Assembly (NCBI RefSeq): GCF_015999245.1
Contig: NZ_JAEAMR010000004.1
Span: forward strand, 1-64,000
Origin: Streptomyces sp. AV19
GTDB lineage: Bacteria; Actinomycetota; Actinomycetes; Streptomycetales; Streptomycetaceae
Length of the DNA: 64,000 nt
Direction: 5' to 3'
This document shows, in pieces, positions 31,286 through 40,610 of this stretch. The notes beneath the pieces are model-generated. The model was given only the letters and a program-made list of their open reading frames with translations, did no database searches and was not told the origin of the DNA. The translations under genes and the position numbers were made by a program. Each line of letters begins with the position of its first letter. Position 1 is the stretch's first letter.

Positions 31286-34200
31286 TCAGGCGTCGAACAC
31301 CTCGTTCACCAGAGCCGTCTGCTCCACCTGGTGCCGCTTCGCCGAGCCCACCGCCGGGGACGACGAGTGGGGGCGGGAGACGCGGCGCAGGCGCTCGGGG
31401 GCGGGGATGTCCGCGCCGACCGCCAGGTCCAGGTGGTCGATCAGGTTGAGGGCGATGAACGGCCAGGCGCCCTGGTTGGCCGGCTCCTCCTGGGCCCAGA
31501 TGTACTTCTCGGCGTTGGGGAACTTGGCGATCTCCGCCTGGAGTTCGGCACCCGGGAGCGGGTACAGACGCTCGAGGCGGATGAGGGCCGTGTCCGTCGC
31601 GCCGCGCTTCTGACGCTCGGCCTCCAGGTCGTAGTAGACCTTGCCGGAGCAGAAGACGACCTTGCGGACGGCGGACGCGTCCACGGTGTCGTCGCCGATG
31701 ACCGGGCGGAACTGCCCGCTCGTGAACTCCTCCGCCTTCGACGCCGCGGCCTTCAGACGCAGCATCGACTTCGGGGTGAAGACGATCAGCGGCTTGTGGT
31801 GCGGGTTGTGGACCTGCCAGCGCAGGAGGTGGAAGTAGTTGGAGGGGAGGGTCGGCATGGCGACCGTCATGTTGTTCTGGGCGCAGAGCTGGAGGAAGCG
31901 CTCGATGCGGGCCGAGGAGTGGTCCGGGCCCTGGCCCTCGTAGCCGTGCGGGAGGAGGAGCGTGACGCCGGACGTCTGGCCCCACTTCTGCTCGGAGGAG
32001 GAGATGAACTCGTCCGTGATGCTCTGGGCACCGTTGACGAAGTCGCCGAACTGGGCCTCCCACAGCACCAGCGCGTCCGGGCGGGCCAGCGAGTAGCCGT
32101 ACTCGAAGCCCATCGCCGCGTACTCGCTGAGCAGCGAGTCGTAGACGTTGAAGCGCGCCTGGTCCTCGGAGAGGTAGAGCAGCGGGGTGAAGTCCTCGCC
32201 GGTCTCGCGGTCCACCAGCACCGCGTGGCGCTGGCCGAAGGTGCCGCGGCGGGAGTCCTGGCCGGCGAGCCGGACCGGGGTGCCCTCCATCAGCAGCGAG
32301 CCGAAGGCGAGGGTCTCGCCCATGCCCCAGTCGATCGTGCCGTCCTCGATGCTGGCGGCGCGGCGCTGCAGCTGCGGCACCAGGCGCGGGTGCACCGTGA
32401 CGTTCTCCGGCGGGGTGACCTGCGACTCGGCGATGCGCTTCAGCACCTCGGCGGAGATCGCGGTGTCGACGGCGGCCGGGAACTCCGGGCCGGAGGGGGC
32501 CGAAGGGGCCTCCGCCGGGGCCGGGTTGGCGTCGGCGTCGCGGACCTCGACGAAGACCTTCTCCAGCTGGCCCTGGTAGTCCTGCAGGGCCTGCTCGGCC
32601 TCCTCCAGGGTGATGTCGCCCCGGCCGATCAGCGACTCGGTGTAGAGCTTGCGCACCGAGCGCTTCTTGTCGATCAGGTCGTACATCAGCGGCTGGGTGA
32701 ACGAGGGGTTGTCCGACTCGTTGTGGCCCCGGCGCCGGTAGCAGATCAGGTCGATGACGACGTCCTTGTTGAACGTCTGGCGGAACTCGAAGGCCAGACG
32801 GGCAACGCGGACCACGGCCTCGGGGTCGTCACCGTTCACGTGGAAGATCGGCGCCTCGATCATCCGCGCGACGTCGGTGCAGTACATCGACGAGCGCGAG
32901 GACTCCGGCGGCGCGGTGAAGCCGACCTGGTTGTTGATGACGATGTGCACGGTGCCGCCGGTGCGGTAGCCGCGCAGCTGCGACATGTTGAGCGTCTCGG
33001 CGACGACGCCCTGGCCCGCGAAGGCCGCGTCGCCGTGCAGCTGGACCGGCAGGACGGTGAAGTCCGTGCCCGCCTTGCCGATGATGTCCTGCTTGGCGCG
33101 GGCGATGCCCTCGACGACCGGGTCGACCGTCTCCAGGTGGGACGGGTTGGCGGCCAGCGAGACCTTGATCTGCTCGCCGTCCAGGCCGGTGAAGGTGCCC
33201 TCGGCGCCCAGGTGGTACTTCACGTCGCCGGAGCCGTGCATCGACTTCGGGTCGAGGTTGCCCTCGAACTCGCGGAAGATCTGCGCGTACGACTTGCCGA
33301 CGATGTTCGCCAGGACGTTGAGGCGGCCGCGGTGGGCCATGCCGATGACGACCTCGTCGAGGCGGGCCTCGGCGGCCGCGTCCAGCACCGAGTCCAGCAG
33401 CGGGATGACGGACTCGCCGCCTTCCAGGGAGAACCGCTTCTGGCCCACGTACTTGGTCTGCAGGAACGTCTCGAAGGCCTCCGCCGCGTTCAGGCGGCGC
33501 AGGATGCGCAGCTGCTCCTCGCGCTCCGGCTTGGCGTGCGGGCGCTCGACGCGGTCCTGGATCCACTTGCGCTGCTTGGGGTCCTGGATGTGCATGAACT
33601 CGATGCCGGTGGTGCGGCAGTACGAGTCGCGCAGGACGCCCAGGATGTCGCGCAGCTTCATCAGGGACTTGCCGGCGAAGCCGCCGACCGCGAAGTCGCG
33701 CTCCAGGTCCCAGAGGGTCAGGCCGTGCTCGGTGATGTCCAGGTCGGGGTGCTTGCGCTGGCGGTACTCCAGCGGGTCGGTGTCGGCCATGACGTGGCCG
33801 CGCACCCGGTACGCGTGGATCAGCTCGAAGACGCGGGCGGCCTTGGTGACGTCGTCGTCGTGCGAGGCGTCGATGTCCTTGAGCCAGCGGACCGGCTCGT
33901 AGGGGATGCGCAGCGCCTCGAAGATCTCGTCGTAGAAGCCGTTCTCGCCGAGCAGCAGCTGGTGCATGATCCGCAGGAACTCGCCGGAGGCGGCGCCCTG
34001 GATGACGCGGTGGTCGTACGTCGAGGTCAGGGTCATGACCTTCGAGACGCCCATCTTGTTCAGGGTGTCCTGCGACGTGCCCTGGAACTCGGCGGGGTAG
34101 TCCATGGCGCCCACGCCGAGGATCAGGCCCTGGCCGGGCATCAGGCGCGGCACGGAGTGGACGGTGCCGATGCCGCCGGGGTTGGTCAGCGACGCGGTGA

Positions 34201-35122
34201 CGCCCGTGAAGTCGTCCATCGTCAGCTTGCCGACGCGGGCGCGCTTGACGATGTCCTCGTAGGCCTGCCAGAACTCGAAGAAGTTCAGGGTCTCGGCCTT
34301 CTTGATGGCCGCGACGACGAGCTGGCGGTCGCCGTTCGGCTTGACCAGGTCGATGGCCAGGCCGAGGTTGACGTGCTCGGGCTTGACGAGGGTGGGCTTG
34401 CCGTCCTTCTCCGTGAAGGAGTGGTTCATCGACGGCATCAGCTTCAGCGCCTGCACCATGGCGTAGCCGATGAGGTGCGTGAAGGACACCTTGCCGCCGC
34501 GGGCGCGCTTGAGATGGTTGTTGATGACGATGCGCTGGTCGAACAGCAGCTTCACCGGGACGGCGCGGACGGACGTGGCCGTCGGCAGCTCCAGGGAGGC
34601 GTTCATGTTCTTGGCGACCGCGGCGGAGGGCCCGCGCAGCGTCACGAACTCCGGACCGGCCGGGGCCTCGGCGGGCGCGGCGGCCTTGGCGGCCGCGGGC
34701 TTGGCGGCGGCGGGCTTCGCGGGGGCTGCCGGGGCGGCCTGCGCGGGCTTCGCCGGAGCCGGAGCCGGAGCCGCTGCCGGAGCGGCAGGTGCGGCGGGCG
34801 CGGCCGGAGCGGCGGCGGCCGGCTGCGCGGGCGCGGGAGCGGCCGGGGCCGGGGCGGCGGCGGGAGCGGCGGCCGGGGGCGCGGCGGGGGCGGTGCCCCC
34901 GGTCACGGCCTGCTGCGCCGCAGCAGAGCTCGTGTCCTTGCCCGGCTTGTAGTCGGCGAAGAAGTCCCACCAGGCTCGGTCGACCGAGTTCGGGTCCTGG
35001 AGGTACTGCTGGTAGATCTCGTCGACGAGCCACTCGTTGGGACCGAACACGTCAGCAGGGCTCTTGCCCTGCCCGTCTTGGTCGGTCGAGATGCTCGATG
35101 AGTTCGGGGACTGTGGCGACAC
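31286..35122 (-). CDS. kgd: Multifunctional 2-oxoglutarate decarboxylase/dehydrogenase E1 with fused E2 catalytic domain
   Basis: The 1278-residue protein has the actinobacterial Kgd/OdhA architecture. There is a short N-terminal E1-type helix ([19 protein letters not shown]), an Ala/Pro-rich linker (about residues 60-145) and an E2 succinyltransferase core with [17 protein letters not shown]. The thiamine-diphosphate E1 follows ([39 protein letters not shown]). It decarboxylates 2-oxoglutarate in the TCA cycle and feeds succinyl to CoA together with lipoyl E2 and E3. The GTG at 35122 begins [12 protein letters not shown]; longer frames upstream lack typical composition. It is followed by a strong terminator and preceded by the two-component genes on the same strand. 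Confidence 0.95.
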   Translation of the reverse strand: MSPQSPNSSSISTDQDGQGKSPADVFGPNEWLVDEIYQQYLQDPNSVDRAWWDFFADYKPGKDTSSAAAQQAVTGGTAPAAPPAAAPAAAPAPAAPAPAQPAAAAPAAPAAPAAPAAAPAPAPAKPAQAAPAAPAKPAAAKPAAAKAAAPAEAPAGPEFVTLRGPSAAVAKNMNASLELPTATSVRAVPVKLLFDQRIVINNHLKRARGGKVSFTHLIGYAMVQALKLMPSMNHSFTEKDGKPTLVKPEHVNLGLAIDLVKPNGDRQLVVAAIKKAETLNFFEFWQAYEDIVKRARVGKLTMDDFTGVTASLTNPGGIGTVHSVPRLMPGQGLILGVGAMDYPAEFQGTSQDTLNKMGVSKVMTLTSTYDHRVIQGAASGEFLRIMHQLLLGENGFYDEIFEALRIPYEPVRWLKDIDASHDDDVTKAARVFELIHAYRVRGHVMADTDPLEYRQRKHPDLDITEHGLTLWDLERDFAVGGFAGKSLMKLRDILGVLRDSYCRTTGIEFMHIQDPKQRKWIQDRVERPHAKPEREEQLRILRRLNAAEAFETFLQTKYVGQKRFSLEGGESVIPLLDSVLDAAAEARLDEVVIGMAHRGRLNVLANIVGKSYAQIFREFEGNLDPKSMHGSGDVKYHLGAEGTFTGLDGEQIKVSLAANPSHLETVDPVVEGIARAKQDIIGKAGTDFTVLPVQLHGDAAFAGQGVVAETLNMSQLRGYRTGGTVHIVINNQVGFTAPPESSRSSMYCTDVARMIEAPIFHVNGDDPEAVVRVARLAFEFRQTFNKDVVIDLICYRRRGHNESDNPSFTQPLMYDLIDKKRSVRKLYTESLIGRGDITLEEAEQALQDYQGQLEKVFVEVRDADANPAPAEAPSAPSGPEFPAAVDTAISAEVLKRIAESQVTPPENVTVHPRLVPQLQRRAASIEDGTIDWGMGETLAFGSLLMEGTPVRLAGQDSRRGTFGQRHAVLVDRETGEDFTPLLYLSEDQARFNVYDSLLSEYAAMGFEYGYSLARPDALVLWEAQFGDFVNGAQSITDEFISSSEQKWGQTSGVTLLLPHGYEGQGPDHSSARIERFLQLCAQNNMTVAMPTLPSNYFHLLRWQVHNPHHKPLIVFTPKSMLRLKAAASKAEEFTSGQFRPVIGDDTVDASAVRKVVFCSGKVYYDLEAERQKRGATDTALIRLERLYPLPGAELQAEIAKFPNAEKYIWAQEEPANQGAWPFIALNLIDHLDLAVGADIPAPERLRRVSRPHSSSPAVGSAKRHQVEQTALVNEVFDA

Positions 35123-35372
35123 GGCGGCAACCGCCCTCTTCCGCTTCCTAAGGTGGTGGACAGCGGGAATAAAGGCTACGCCTGTCAGGGGCTCCCATGC
35201 AGGTCGCCGAGGCCAGTCGTCGCCTAAGTCACACTCTGCACGGGGTTTCGGGGCATGACTCGGCGGGAAACACACGAAGTTTTGCCTGTCCCGTCCCTGT
35301 CCGGCGGCTTTCGGGTTCGCCGAAGCCCGCCGCACATCCGGACGAATGTGTGCCTCCGGCTCCGACCCTACG

Positions 35373-36464
35373 TCAAGACTGATCACGAGGTCCGCCCGGA
35401 AGAATGACTTTGATGCGACAGCCACGCGGGGATTCGGCCACCCCGATGCTCCCGCCGTGCAGGTCGACCGCCCAGCGGGCGATGGCCAGCCCCAGCCCCG
35501 TCCCGCCGTCGCTCTCCGGCCCGTGGTGTCCCGAGCCGCCCCGGTTGAACCGCTCGAAGACCCGGTGCCGCTCCGCCGGGGGGATGCCGGGGCCCTCGTC
35601 CAGGACCTCCAGGGCCAGCGACTGGGCGCCCTCGCCGCGCCGGGCGCGGATGGTGACCCGGCCGTGCGGGGGGCTGTGCCGGACGGCGTTCTCGACCAGG
35701 TTCGCGACGACCTGGTGCAGCCGCTCGGCGTCCGCGTGCGCGGTCAGCTCCGGCGGCGAGACGTCCAGGTGCAGGTGGACGTCCTTGCGGACGCGCGGCG
35801 AGCCCGAGCCGCAGGCGATGCTGGTCTCCTTGAGCACTCCGGCGAGATAGGGCCAGACCTCGAAGCTGCGGGTGTGCAGCGGCACGACACCGTTGTCGAG
35901 CCGCGACAGGTCGAGCAGGTGCTCGACCAGCCGGCCCAGCCGCTCCGTCTGGCGCAGCGCGGCCCGCATGGTCTCCGGGTCGGCGGCCGAGACGCCGTCC
36001 ACCACGTTCTCCAGCACGGCCCGCAGGCCGGCGATCGGGGTGCGCAGCTCGTGCGAGACGTTGGCGACCAGCTCCTTGCGGTGGGTGTCCACCGCCTCCA
36101 GGTCGGCCGCCATCCGGTTGAAGGCGTGGGCCAGGGCTCCGAACTCGTCCCGCCGCCCGTCCCGCACCCGCCGGCCGTAGTCGCCCTCGGCCATCGCCCG
36201 GGTGACCGCGGTCATCTCGTCCAGCGGCGCGGTGAGGCCGTGCGCCACGAACTGGGTGATCAGCAGCGAGGCGATGATCGAGAAGACCGTGATCACCCGT
36301 AACCCGGTCGCCGAGCGGAAGGCGACGAAGACCAGGAAGGTGGTGATCACGACCGAGCCGACCACCAGCCAGCCGAGGGCGGCCTTGACCGAGCGGTAGG
36401 GGTCCAGCGGGCGCAACGCCTCCCAGAGGCGGGCCGCCGGCCCCGGCGGCGGACAGTCGGTCAT
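35373..36464 (-). CDS. HAMP-containing sensor histidine kinase
   Basis: The 363-residue kinase has two transmembrane helices (about residues 29-49 and 54-73) separated by only a few residues. It therefore has almost no external sensor domain and probably senses within the membrane. HAMP follows (about 74-125). The phospho-acceptor is H138 in NVSHELRTP, then the N box [11 protein letters not shown]1 DEGPGIPP and G2 GTGLGLAI. It phosphorylates the response regulator encoded just upstream. ATG 36464 lies 16 bp after the regulator stop. Gene order with kgd and lon matches a conserved Streptomyces segment. Signal unknown. Confidence 0.92.
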   Translation of the reverse strand: MTDCPPPGPAARLWEALRPLDPYRSVKAALGWLVVGSVVITTFLVFVAFRSATGLRVITVFSIIASLLITQFVAHGLTAPLDEMTAVTRAMAEGDYGRRVRDGRRDEFGALAHAFNRMAADLEAVDTHRKELVANVSHELRTPIAGLRAVLENVVDGVSAADPETMRAALRQTERLGRLVEHLLDLSRLDNGVVPLHTRSFEVWPYLAGVLKETSIACGSGSPRVRKDVHLHLDVSPPELTAHADAERLHQVVANLVENAVRHSPPHGRVTIRARRGEGAQSLALEVLDEGPGIPPAERHRVFERFNRGGSGHHGPESDGGTGLGLAIARWAVDLHGGSIGVAESPRGCRIKVILPGGPRDQS

Positions 36465-36480
36465 CTGCGGCCCGTGTTCG

Positions 36481-37218
36481 TCATGCGGCCGGCGTCTCCA
36501 GCGCGTACCCCACACCGTGGACCGTCCGGATCCTTTCGGCACCGATCTTGCGCCGCAGCGCCTTGATGTGGCTGTCCACGGTCCGGGTGCCGGAGGCGTC
36601 CGCCCAGTCCCAGACCTCGGCCAGCAGCTGTTCCCGGGAGAGCACCGCGCGCGGGGTGTTCGCCAGGCAGACCAGCAGGTCGAACTCGGTCGGGGTGAGG
36701 TGCACGTCCGCGCCCCGCACCCGCACCCGCCGCTGCGCGTGGTCGATCTCCAGCTCGCCCAGCCGCAGGATCCCGCTGCGCGGGGTGTGCGCGGCCAGCG
36801 TCGCGCGCTCCACCCGGCGCAGCAGGACGTGCACCCGCGCGGCCAGCTCGCGCATGGAGAACGGTTTGGTCATGTAGTCGTCCGCCCCCACGCCCAGCCC
36901 GACGAGCATGTCCGTCTCGTCGTCGCGCGCGGTGAGCATCAGCACCGGCACCGGCCGCTGGGCCTGCACCCGGCGGCACACCTCCAGGCCGTCGTAGCCC
37001 GGCAGCATCACGTCCAGGACCAGGAGGTCCGGCTGCCAGGCCTCGGTGGTGTCCACCGCGGCCGGACCGTCGCCGGCGGTCCGCACCTGGAAGCCCTCGG
37101 CCCGCAGCCGGGCCGCGATGGCCTCCGCGATCGTCCGGTCGTCCTCGACGACCAGCACCCGCCGCTGAGCCCCGGCGGAGGCTGCGGTGCCGCCCGGGCC
37201 GATGTGTGTCTGCTCCAT
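36481..37218 (-). CDS. OmpR-family response regulator
   Basis: The 245-residue protein has a receiver domain (VLVVEDDRTIAEAI; phospho-acceptor D69 in LLVLDVMLP; conserved Lys in DDYMTKPF) and an OmpR winged helix (LTPTEFDLLVCLA, GTRTVDSHIKALRRKIGAE, VHGVGYALE). It is first in the operon with the histidine kinase. The 11-bp direct repeats upstream at 37252-37322 are good candidates for its own binding sites, since OmpR-type regulators bind tandem half-sites one helical turn apart. The regulon is unknown. Confidence 0.93.
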   Translation of the reverse strand: MEQTHIGPGGTAASAGAQRRVLVVEDDRTIAEAIAARLRAEGFQVRTAGDGPAAVDTTEAWQPDLLVLDVMLPGYDGLEVCRRVQAQRPVPVLMLTARDDETDMLVGLGVGADDYMTKPFSMRELAARVHVLLRRVERATLAAHTPRSGILRLGELEIDHAQRRVRVRGADVHLTPTEFDLLVCLANTPRAVLSREQLLAEVWDWADASGTRTVDSHIKALRRKIGAERIRTVHGVGYALETPAA

Positions 37219-37251
37219 GCGCCCCGCCCCTAAGCGTCGCCCCTGGCGACT

Positions 37252-37322
37252 CGAGTGCCAGTCCTCTCGAGTGCCCGATGAATGCCTGATGAATGGCTGT
37301 TGAGTGCCAGTTGAGTGCGAGT
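37252..37322. promoter_or_regulatory. Tandem 11-bp repeats upstream of the response regulator
   Basis: Units resembling TGAGTGCCAGT occur at 37252-37262, 37268-37278, 37277-37287 (GATGAATGCCT), 37288-37298 (GATGAATGGCT), 37301-37311 and 37312-37322. The last four are phased at 11-13 bp. This is the pattern of an OmpR-type operator, consistent with autoregulation of the divergent minus-strand operon. Confidence 0.6.
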
Positions 37323-37368
37323 CCTCACAACTGTGGCAAGCAGGGTACGGGCAGGTGGCGGGGGACGG

Positions 37369-38070
37369 CTACGCGGCGAGGAGGCCGAGGTGGACCACGT
37401 CCGGGACGCCTCGGGCAACGCTGATCTCTTCGGTGGTTACCCCGGCGAACCCGGCATTCCGGAGCGCTTTCTCGAACTCCGGGGACGGTTGTGCGGACCA
37501 GACCGCCAGCACCCCGCCCGGGCGCAGCCGTTCCCGGCAGGCCCTGAGGCCGGCGGGGGAGTAGAGGTTGCCGTTGTCGTCGGTGACGGTCCAGTCGGGC
37601 CCGTTGTCGATGTCGAGGCAGAGCGCGGCGTAACGCTCCCCTGTGGTGCGGATGTGACGGACGAGGTCCGCCTCCACGATCCGGACGCGCGGGTCGGCGA
37701 GCGCGGCCGACGAGATCCCCGCCAGCGGGCCGGACCGGTGCCAGTCGATCACGGCCCGCTCCCGCTCCACCACGGTGATCCGCCCCCAGCGCGCCTCCTC
37801 GGCGGCCCGGGCCAGCGAGAAGCCCACGCCCAGCCCGCCGATCAGCACCTCGGGACCCTCCACCGAGGATGGCAGGGCCGCCAGCGCCGCCTCGACCAGC
37901 CGCCGCTCGGAGCGGCCGTCGGAGGTGTCCATCAGGAAACAGCCGTTCTCGATGATCTCCAGCACCCCCGGCCCGGTGCCGCGCCGCCGCAGGACCACCT
38001 CCCCGTACGGACCCTCGCGGCGGTCGAGGGTGACGATCTGCTGTGCTTCGGACGGGAACGACGTGCTCAC
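37369..38070 (-). CDS. Spermidine-synthase-like class I methyltransferase-fold protein
   Basis: The 233-residue protein carries the Rossmann motif VLIGGLGVGFSLARA, an acidic strand end ITVVERERAVI, and ALCLDIDNGPDW at the position of the polyamine-synthase active site. Together these match the spermidine synthase-like family. The putrescine-binding residues are not clear, so a true aminopropyltransferase role is uncertain. GTG at 38070 starts the coding pattern. It lies upstream of the two-component operon on the same strand, separated by the tandem repeats. Confidence 0.8.
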   Translation of the reverse strand: MSTSFPSEAQQIVTLDRREGPYGEVVLRRRGTGPGVLEIIENGCFLMDTSDGRSERRLVEAALAALPSSVEGPEVLIGGLGVGFSLARAAEEARWGRITVVERERAVIDWHRSGPLAGISSAALADPRVRIVEADLVRHIRTTGERYAALCLDIDNGPDWTVTDDNGNLYSPAGLRACRERLRPGGVLAVWSAQPSPEFEKALRNAGFAGVTTEEISVARGVPDVVHLGLLAA

Positions 38071-38263
38071 ACGGACCTCCGGAGATCGTTGATGTTCGAC
38101 GGACGCACCGGAAGGTTAAGAGGTTGACAAGGGTGGGCGGCCTCACGGCCGGAACCTGATTCCCCCGGGGGCCGGGGCCCGTACTGTTCATAGTGCCGCG
38201 GCGCCCCGGGCGGGCCGCCGCGCGAGACCCGAGCACATCCAGGGGAGAAAGGGGCCCGGCCGA

Positions 38264-39304
38264 GTGACCGCGGTTGACCCCGCCGACGCGTCCGAGGACG
38301 CGCCGGCCGACGGCGCCCCCCGCGCCCGCCGGAGCCGGCTGCGCGCCCTGCGGCAGCTCGTCCCCACCCCGCGGGCCACCCCCTTCACCTTCTGCTACGG
38401 CCTGGTGCTGCTCGCCACCGCCCTCTACACCGAGTTCGGCGACGAGGCCACCGTCAACCAGCTGCTGCGCGACTCCAGCACCGACGCGGCCCACCTCGCG
38501 GACCGGCCCCTGGTGGTGCTCGTCGCCAGCGCCCTGTGGGTGGCCGGCGGGCTCTGGACGTTCTTCGGGCTGGCCTTCGCGCCCGTCCTCGGCGCCCTGG
38601 AGCGGCGCGTCGGGGGACTGCGCACCGCCGGGGTCTTCCTGCTCGGCCACGTCCTGGCGACCCTCGCGACCGAGCTGCCGGTGGCGGGCGCCGTCGCCGC
38701 CGGCCGGCTGCCGGCCGCCTCGCTGCACCGGCTCGACTACGGCATCAGCTTCGGGCTGATGGCCGGCCTCGGGGCGCTCGCCTGCCTCCAGCCGCAGCGC
38801 CCCAAGTGGGTGCTGCTCGGCGGCGCGTCCCTGATGTGCGCCCAGGACCTCGTCGAGTTCGCCGACCCGCTGGCCAGCTGGGGGCACCCGATCGCCCTGC
38901 TCACCGGCTGCGCCTGCCACACGCTGCTGCGCGACGCCGACCGTATGCCCGCCGCCTCAGCGGACGCCGCCGTCCCACCGCCACTCCCCGCGCAGGCCGT
39001 GCCCGGGCAGCGCGAGCCGTCCGGTGCACCACAGGAGGGTCTCGCCGGGGGCGTGCCCGCGCGGGGCGCCGGGGAAGAGCCGGCCGAGCGCGGGGGCGGC
39101 GAGGTCGTCCGGCGGGGTCCAGCCGAGGCCCAGACCGGCGGCGATGTCATGGGTGTGGACGACGGTCTCCACGACGCCCATGGCGGCGAAGCCGGGCCCG
39201 TCCGCATGGCCCCAGGGGTGCCACGCCCGGTCCGCCGGGGCGGCGGCGCGGACGGCGGCGGCGAGGAACGACGCCGCGACGCGGATGCCCTCCAGCCGCG
39301 CTGA
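38264..39304 (+). CDS. Rhomboid-like integral membrane protein
   Basis: The 346-residue ORF starts at GTG 38264 after AGGGGAGAAAGG. Residues 30-225 hold about six hydrophobic helices (TPFTFCYGLVLLATALY, VLVASALWVAGGLWTFFGL, AGVFLLGHVLATLATELPV) with the layout of actinobacterial rhomboid-like proteins. A clear Ser/His protease dyad is not apparent. After about residue 230 the sequence becomes low-complexity Pro/Gly/Glu and overlaps the minus-strand gene 38957-39577 by 348 bp. That tail has poor codon usage and is probably read-through after loss of the original stop. Confidence 0.75.
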   Translation: MTAVDPADASEDAPADGAPRARRSRLRALRQLVPTPRATPFTFCYGLVLLATALYTEFGDEATVNQLLRDSSTDAAHLADRPLVVLVASALWVAGGLWTFFGLAFAPVLGALERRVGGLRTAGVFLLGHVLATLATELPVAGAVAAGRLPAASLHRLDYGISFGLMAGLGALACLQPQRPKWVLLGGASLMCAQDLVEFADPLASWGHPIALLTGCACHTLLRDADRMPAASADAAVPPPLPAQAVPGQREPSGAPQEGLAGGVPARGAGEEPAERGGGEVVRRGPAEAQTGGDVMGVDDGLHDAHGGEAGPVRMAPGVPRPVRRGGGADGGGEERRRDADALQPR

Positions 39305-39577
39305 GACGGGGGCCTTCGGGTCCAGCGAGGCGAACAGGGTGATGTAGCGGTCCCGCGGCTTCGCCGTGAGCAGGCCCGCGTACCCGGTCAGGCCCAGCGC
39401 CAGGTGGTCGAGCGTCGCGTGGCCCGACCACTCCAGCCGCCCGGCGGGCCGCGACCAGTCGCCGCCCGCGTCCTCCAGGACCGCGGTGCAGCGCCGGGCC
39501 GCGTCGAGGGCCAGCGCGGCCCAGTCGATGGCGGTCTCCGGGTGGGCTGCGGTCTCCGGGTGGGTGGCAGTGATCAC
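38957..39577 (-). CDS. Mycothiol-dependent maleylpyruvate isomerase-like (DinB-fold) protein
   Basis: The 206-residue helical protein (AALALDAARRCTAVLEDAG, RLEWSGHATLDHLALGLTG, GVVETVVHTHDIAAGLGLG) fits the DinB/maleylpyruvate isomerase N-terminal superfamily, whose His residues bind a metal and a low-molecular-weight thiol. The three histidines of the usual triad are plausible in H-A-T-L-D-H and H-T-H-D. GTG 39577 overlaps the stop of the upstream oxidoreductase (GTGA), so the two form a coupled operon. Codon usage is good throughout, which supports this strand over the antisense frame. Confidence 0.82.
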   Translation of the reverse strand: MITATHPETAAHPETAIDWAALALDAARRCTAVLEDAGGDWSRPAGRLEWSGHATLDHLALGLTGYAGLLTAKPRDRYITLFASLDPKAPVSARLEGIRVAASFLAAAVRAAAPADRAWHPWGHADGPGFAAMGVVETVVHTHDIAAGLGLGWTPPDDLAAPALGRLFPGAPRGHAPGETLLWCTGRLALPGHGLRGEWRWDGGVR

Positions 39578-40449
39578 TTCCGGCCGTCCTCGCGGACGAG
39601 CTCCACCAGGCGGGCCCAGCTGTCCCGGCCATGACCGGCCTCGATGCCGCGCCGGGTCAGGTCCTGGAAGATCTCCGGCAGACCGGACGCGATGCCGCGG
39701 GCCTCGCTCGCGTGGACGAGGTGCTCGATCGCCGCGGCGTGGACGTCCAGGGTGGCGTCGTCGCCGGGGTACTTCCCGGCGTCCACCTGCGGGGCGTAGG
39801 TGTTCATGAAGACCTCGACCGCCTTCATCCAGCGGTTCGCGACCCGGGTGAACGCGGTCGCCCGCTCGCCGCCGTCCGCCCCGACCAGCGCCGCGCCGTG
39901 CAGCCAGCCGGTCAGCGCCGACCACATCAGGCCGAGCAGCGCCGTGTCGTACAGCGAGGCCAGGCCGGTGTCCTCGCCCAGGTGCACCGGGTCGCCGAGC
40001 GCGGCGAGGACCGGGCGGCGGGCGTCGAAGACGGACCGGGGGCCGCTGTACAGCAGCATGAAGTCGGGGTTGCCGATGCCGGGCGGGGTGGTCATGATCC
40101 CGCCGTCGAGGTACTCGGCGCCGTGCCCGGCCGCCCAGGCGGCTATCCCGCGGGCCTCCTCCGGGGTGCCCGAGGTCAGGTTGACCAGCGTGCGCCCGGC
40201 GAGGCCGCCGGCCACGGGGTCCAGGACCTGGTGGACGGTCTCGTACGTCGCCAGGCAGACCACGACCAGCTCGCTCGCGGCCACCGCCCCGGCCGGCGCC
40301 GCCGCCTCCGCCGCGCCCCGCGCGACCAGGGCGCCGGCCTTGCCGGGGGTGCGGTTCCAGACCGTGGTGCGGTGGCCGGCCGACAGGAACGCACCGGCCA
40401 GCGCCGTGCCCATCGAGCCGAGACCGAGGACCGTCACGTTCGCGCTCAT
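39574..40449 (-). CDS. NAD(P)-dependent oxidoreductase, imine-reductase-like
   Basis: The 291-residue protein has the N-terminal motif VTVLGLGSMGTALAGAFL, then GHRTTVWNRTPGKA (NADPH-type), and a C-terminal helical dimerisation domain. This is the beta-hydroxyacid dehydrogenase superfamily, close to imine reductases. The conserved Asp of LYDTALLGLMW is at the place of a catalytic residue in many imine reductases. The physiological substrate is unknown. It starts at ATG 40449, divergent from the AraC/GATase regulator, and is coupled to the DinB-like gene. A paralog sits at 50312-51196. Confidence 0.85.
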   Translation of the reverse strand: MSANVTVLGLGSMGTALAGAFLSAGHRTTVWNRTPGKAGALVARGAAEAAAPAGAVAASELVVVCLATYETVHQVLDPVAGGLAGRTLVNLTSGTPEEARGIAAWAAGHGAEYLDGGIMTTPPGIGNPDFMLLYSGPRSVFDARRPVLAALGDPVHLGEDTGLASLYDTALLGLMWSALTGWLHGAALVGADGGERATAFTRVANRWMKAVEVFMNTYAPQVDAGKYPGDDATLDVHAAAIEHLVHASEARGIASGLPEIFQDLTRRGIEAGHGRDSWARLVELVREDGRK

Positions 40450-40472
40450 GAATGACTCTCCGTGTGGTTCAA

Positions 40473-40521
40473 GGAAGTTGACCAGGAAGTTGGACCAGGA
40501 AGGTGACCAGGAAGTTGATCA
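40473..40521. promoter_or_regulatory. Four tandem 12-13-bp repeats, candidate AraC-type operator
   Basis: GGAAGTTGACCA (40473-40484), GGAAGTTGGACCA (40485-40497), GGAAGGTGACCA (40498-40509) and GGAAGTTGATCA (40510-40521) run head to tail between the imine-reductase-like gene and the divergent AraC-type regulator. Confidence 0.65.
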
Positions 40522-40610
40522 AGTGGTCACCACCTTCGCAGCGCCCTCGGCGGCCCGACAGTGGCAGGACTGACCCGCTGCGCAAAATTCCTGCCAGTAC
40601 CCTCGTGATC

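Noticed and set aside
30497..35101. 1534-codon plus-strand frame opposite kgd
   Set aside because: Antisense of the clearly conserved oxoglutarate dehydrogenase; Val/Gly/Arg-rich without motifs.
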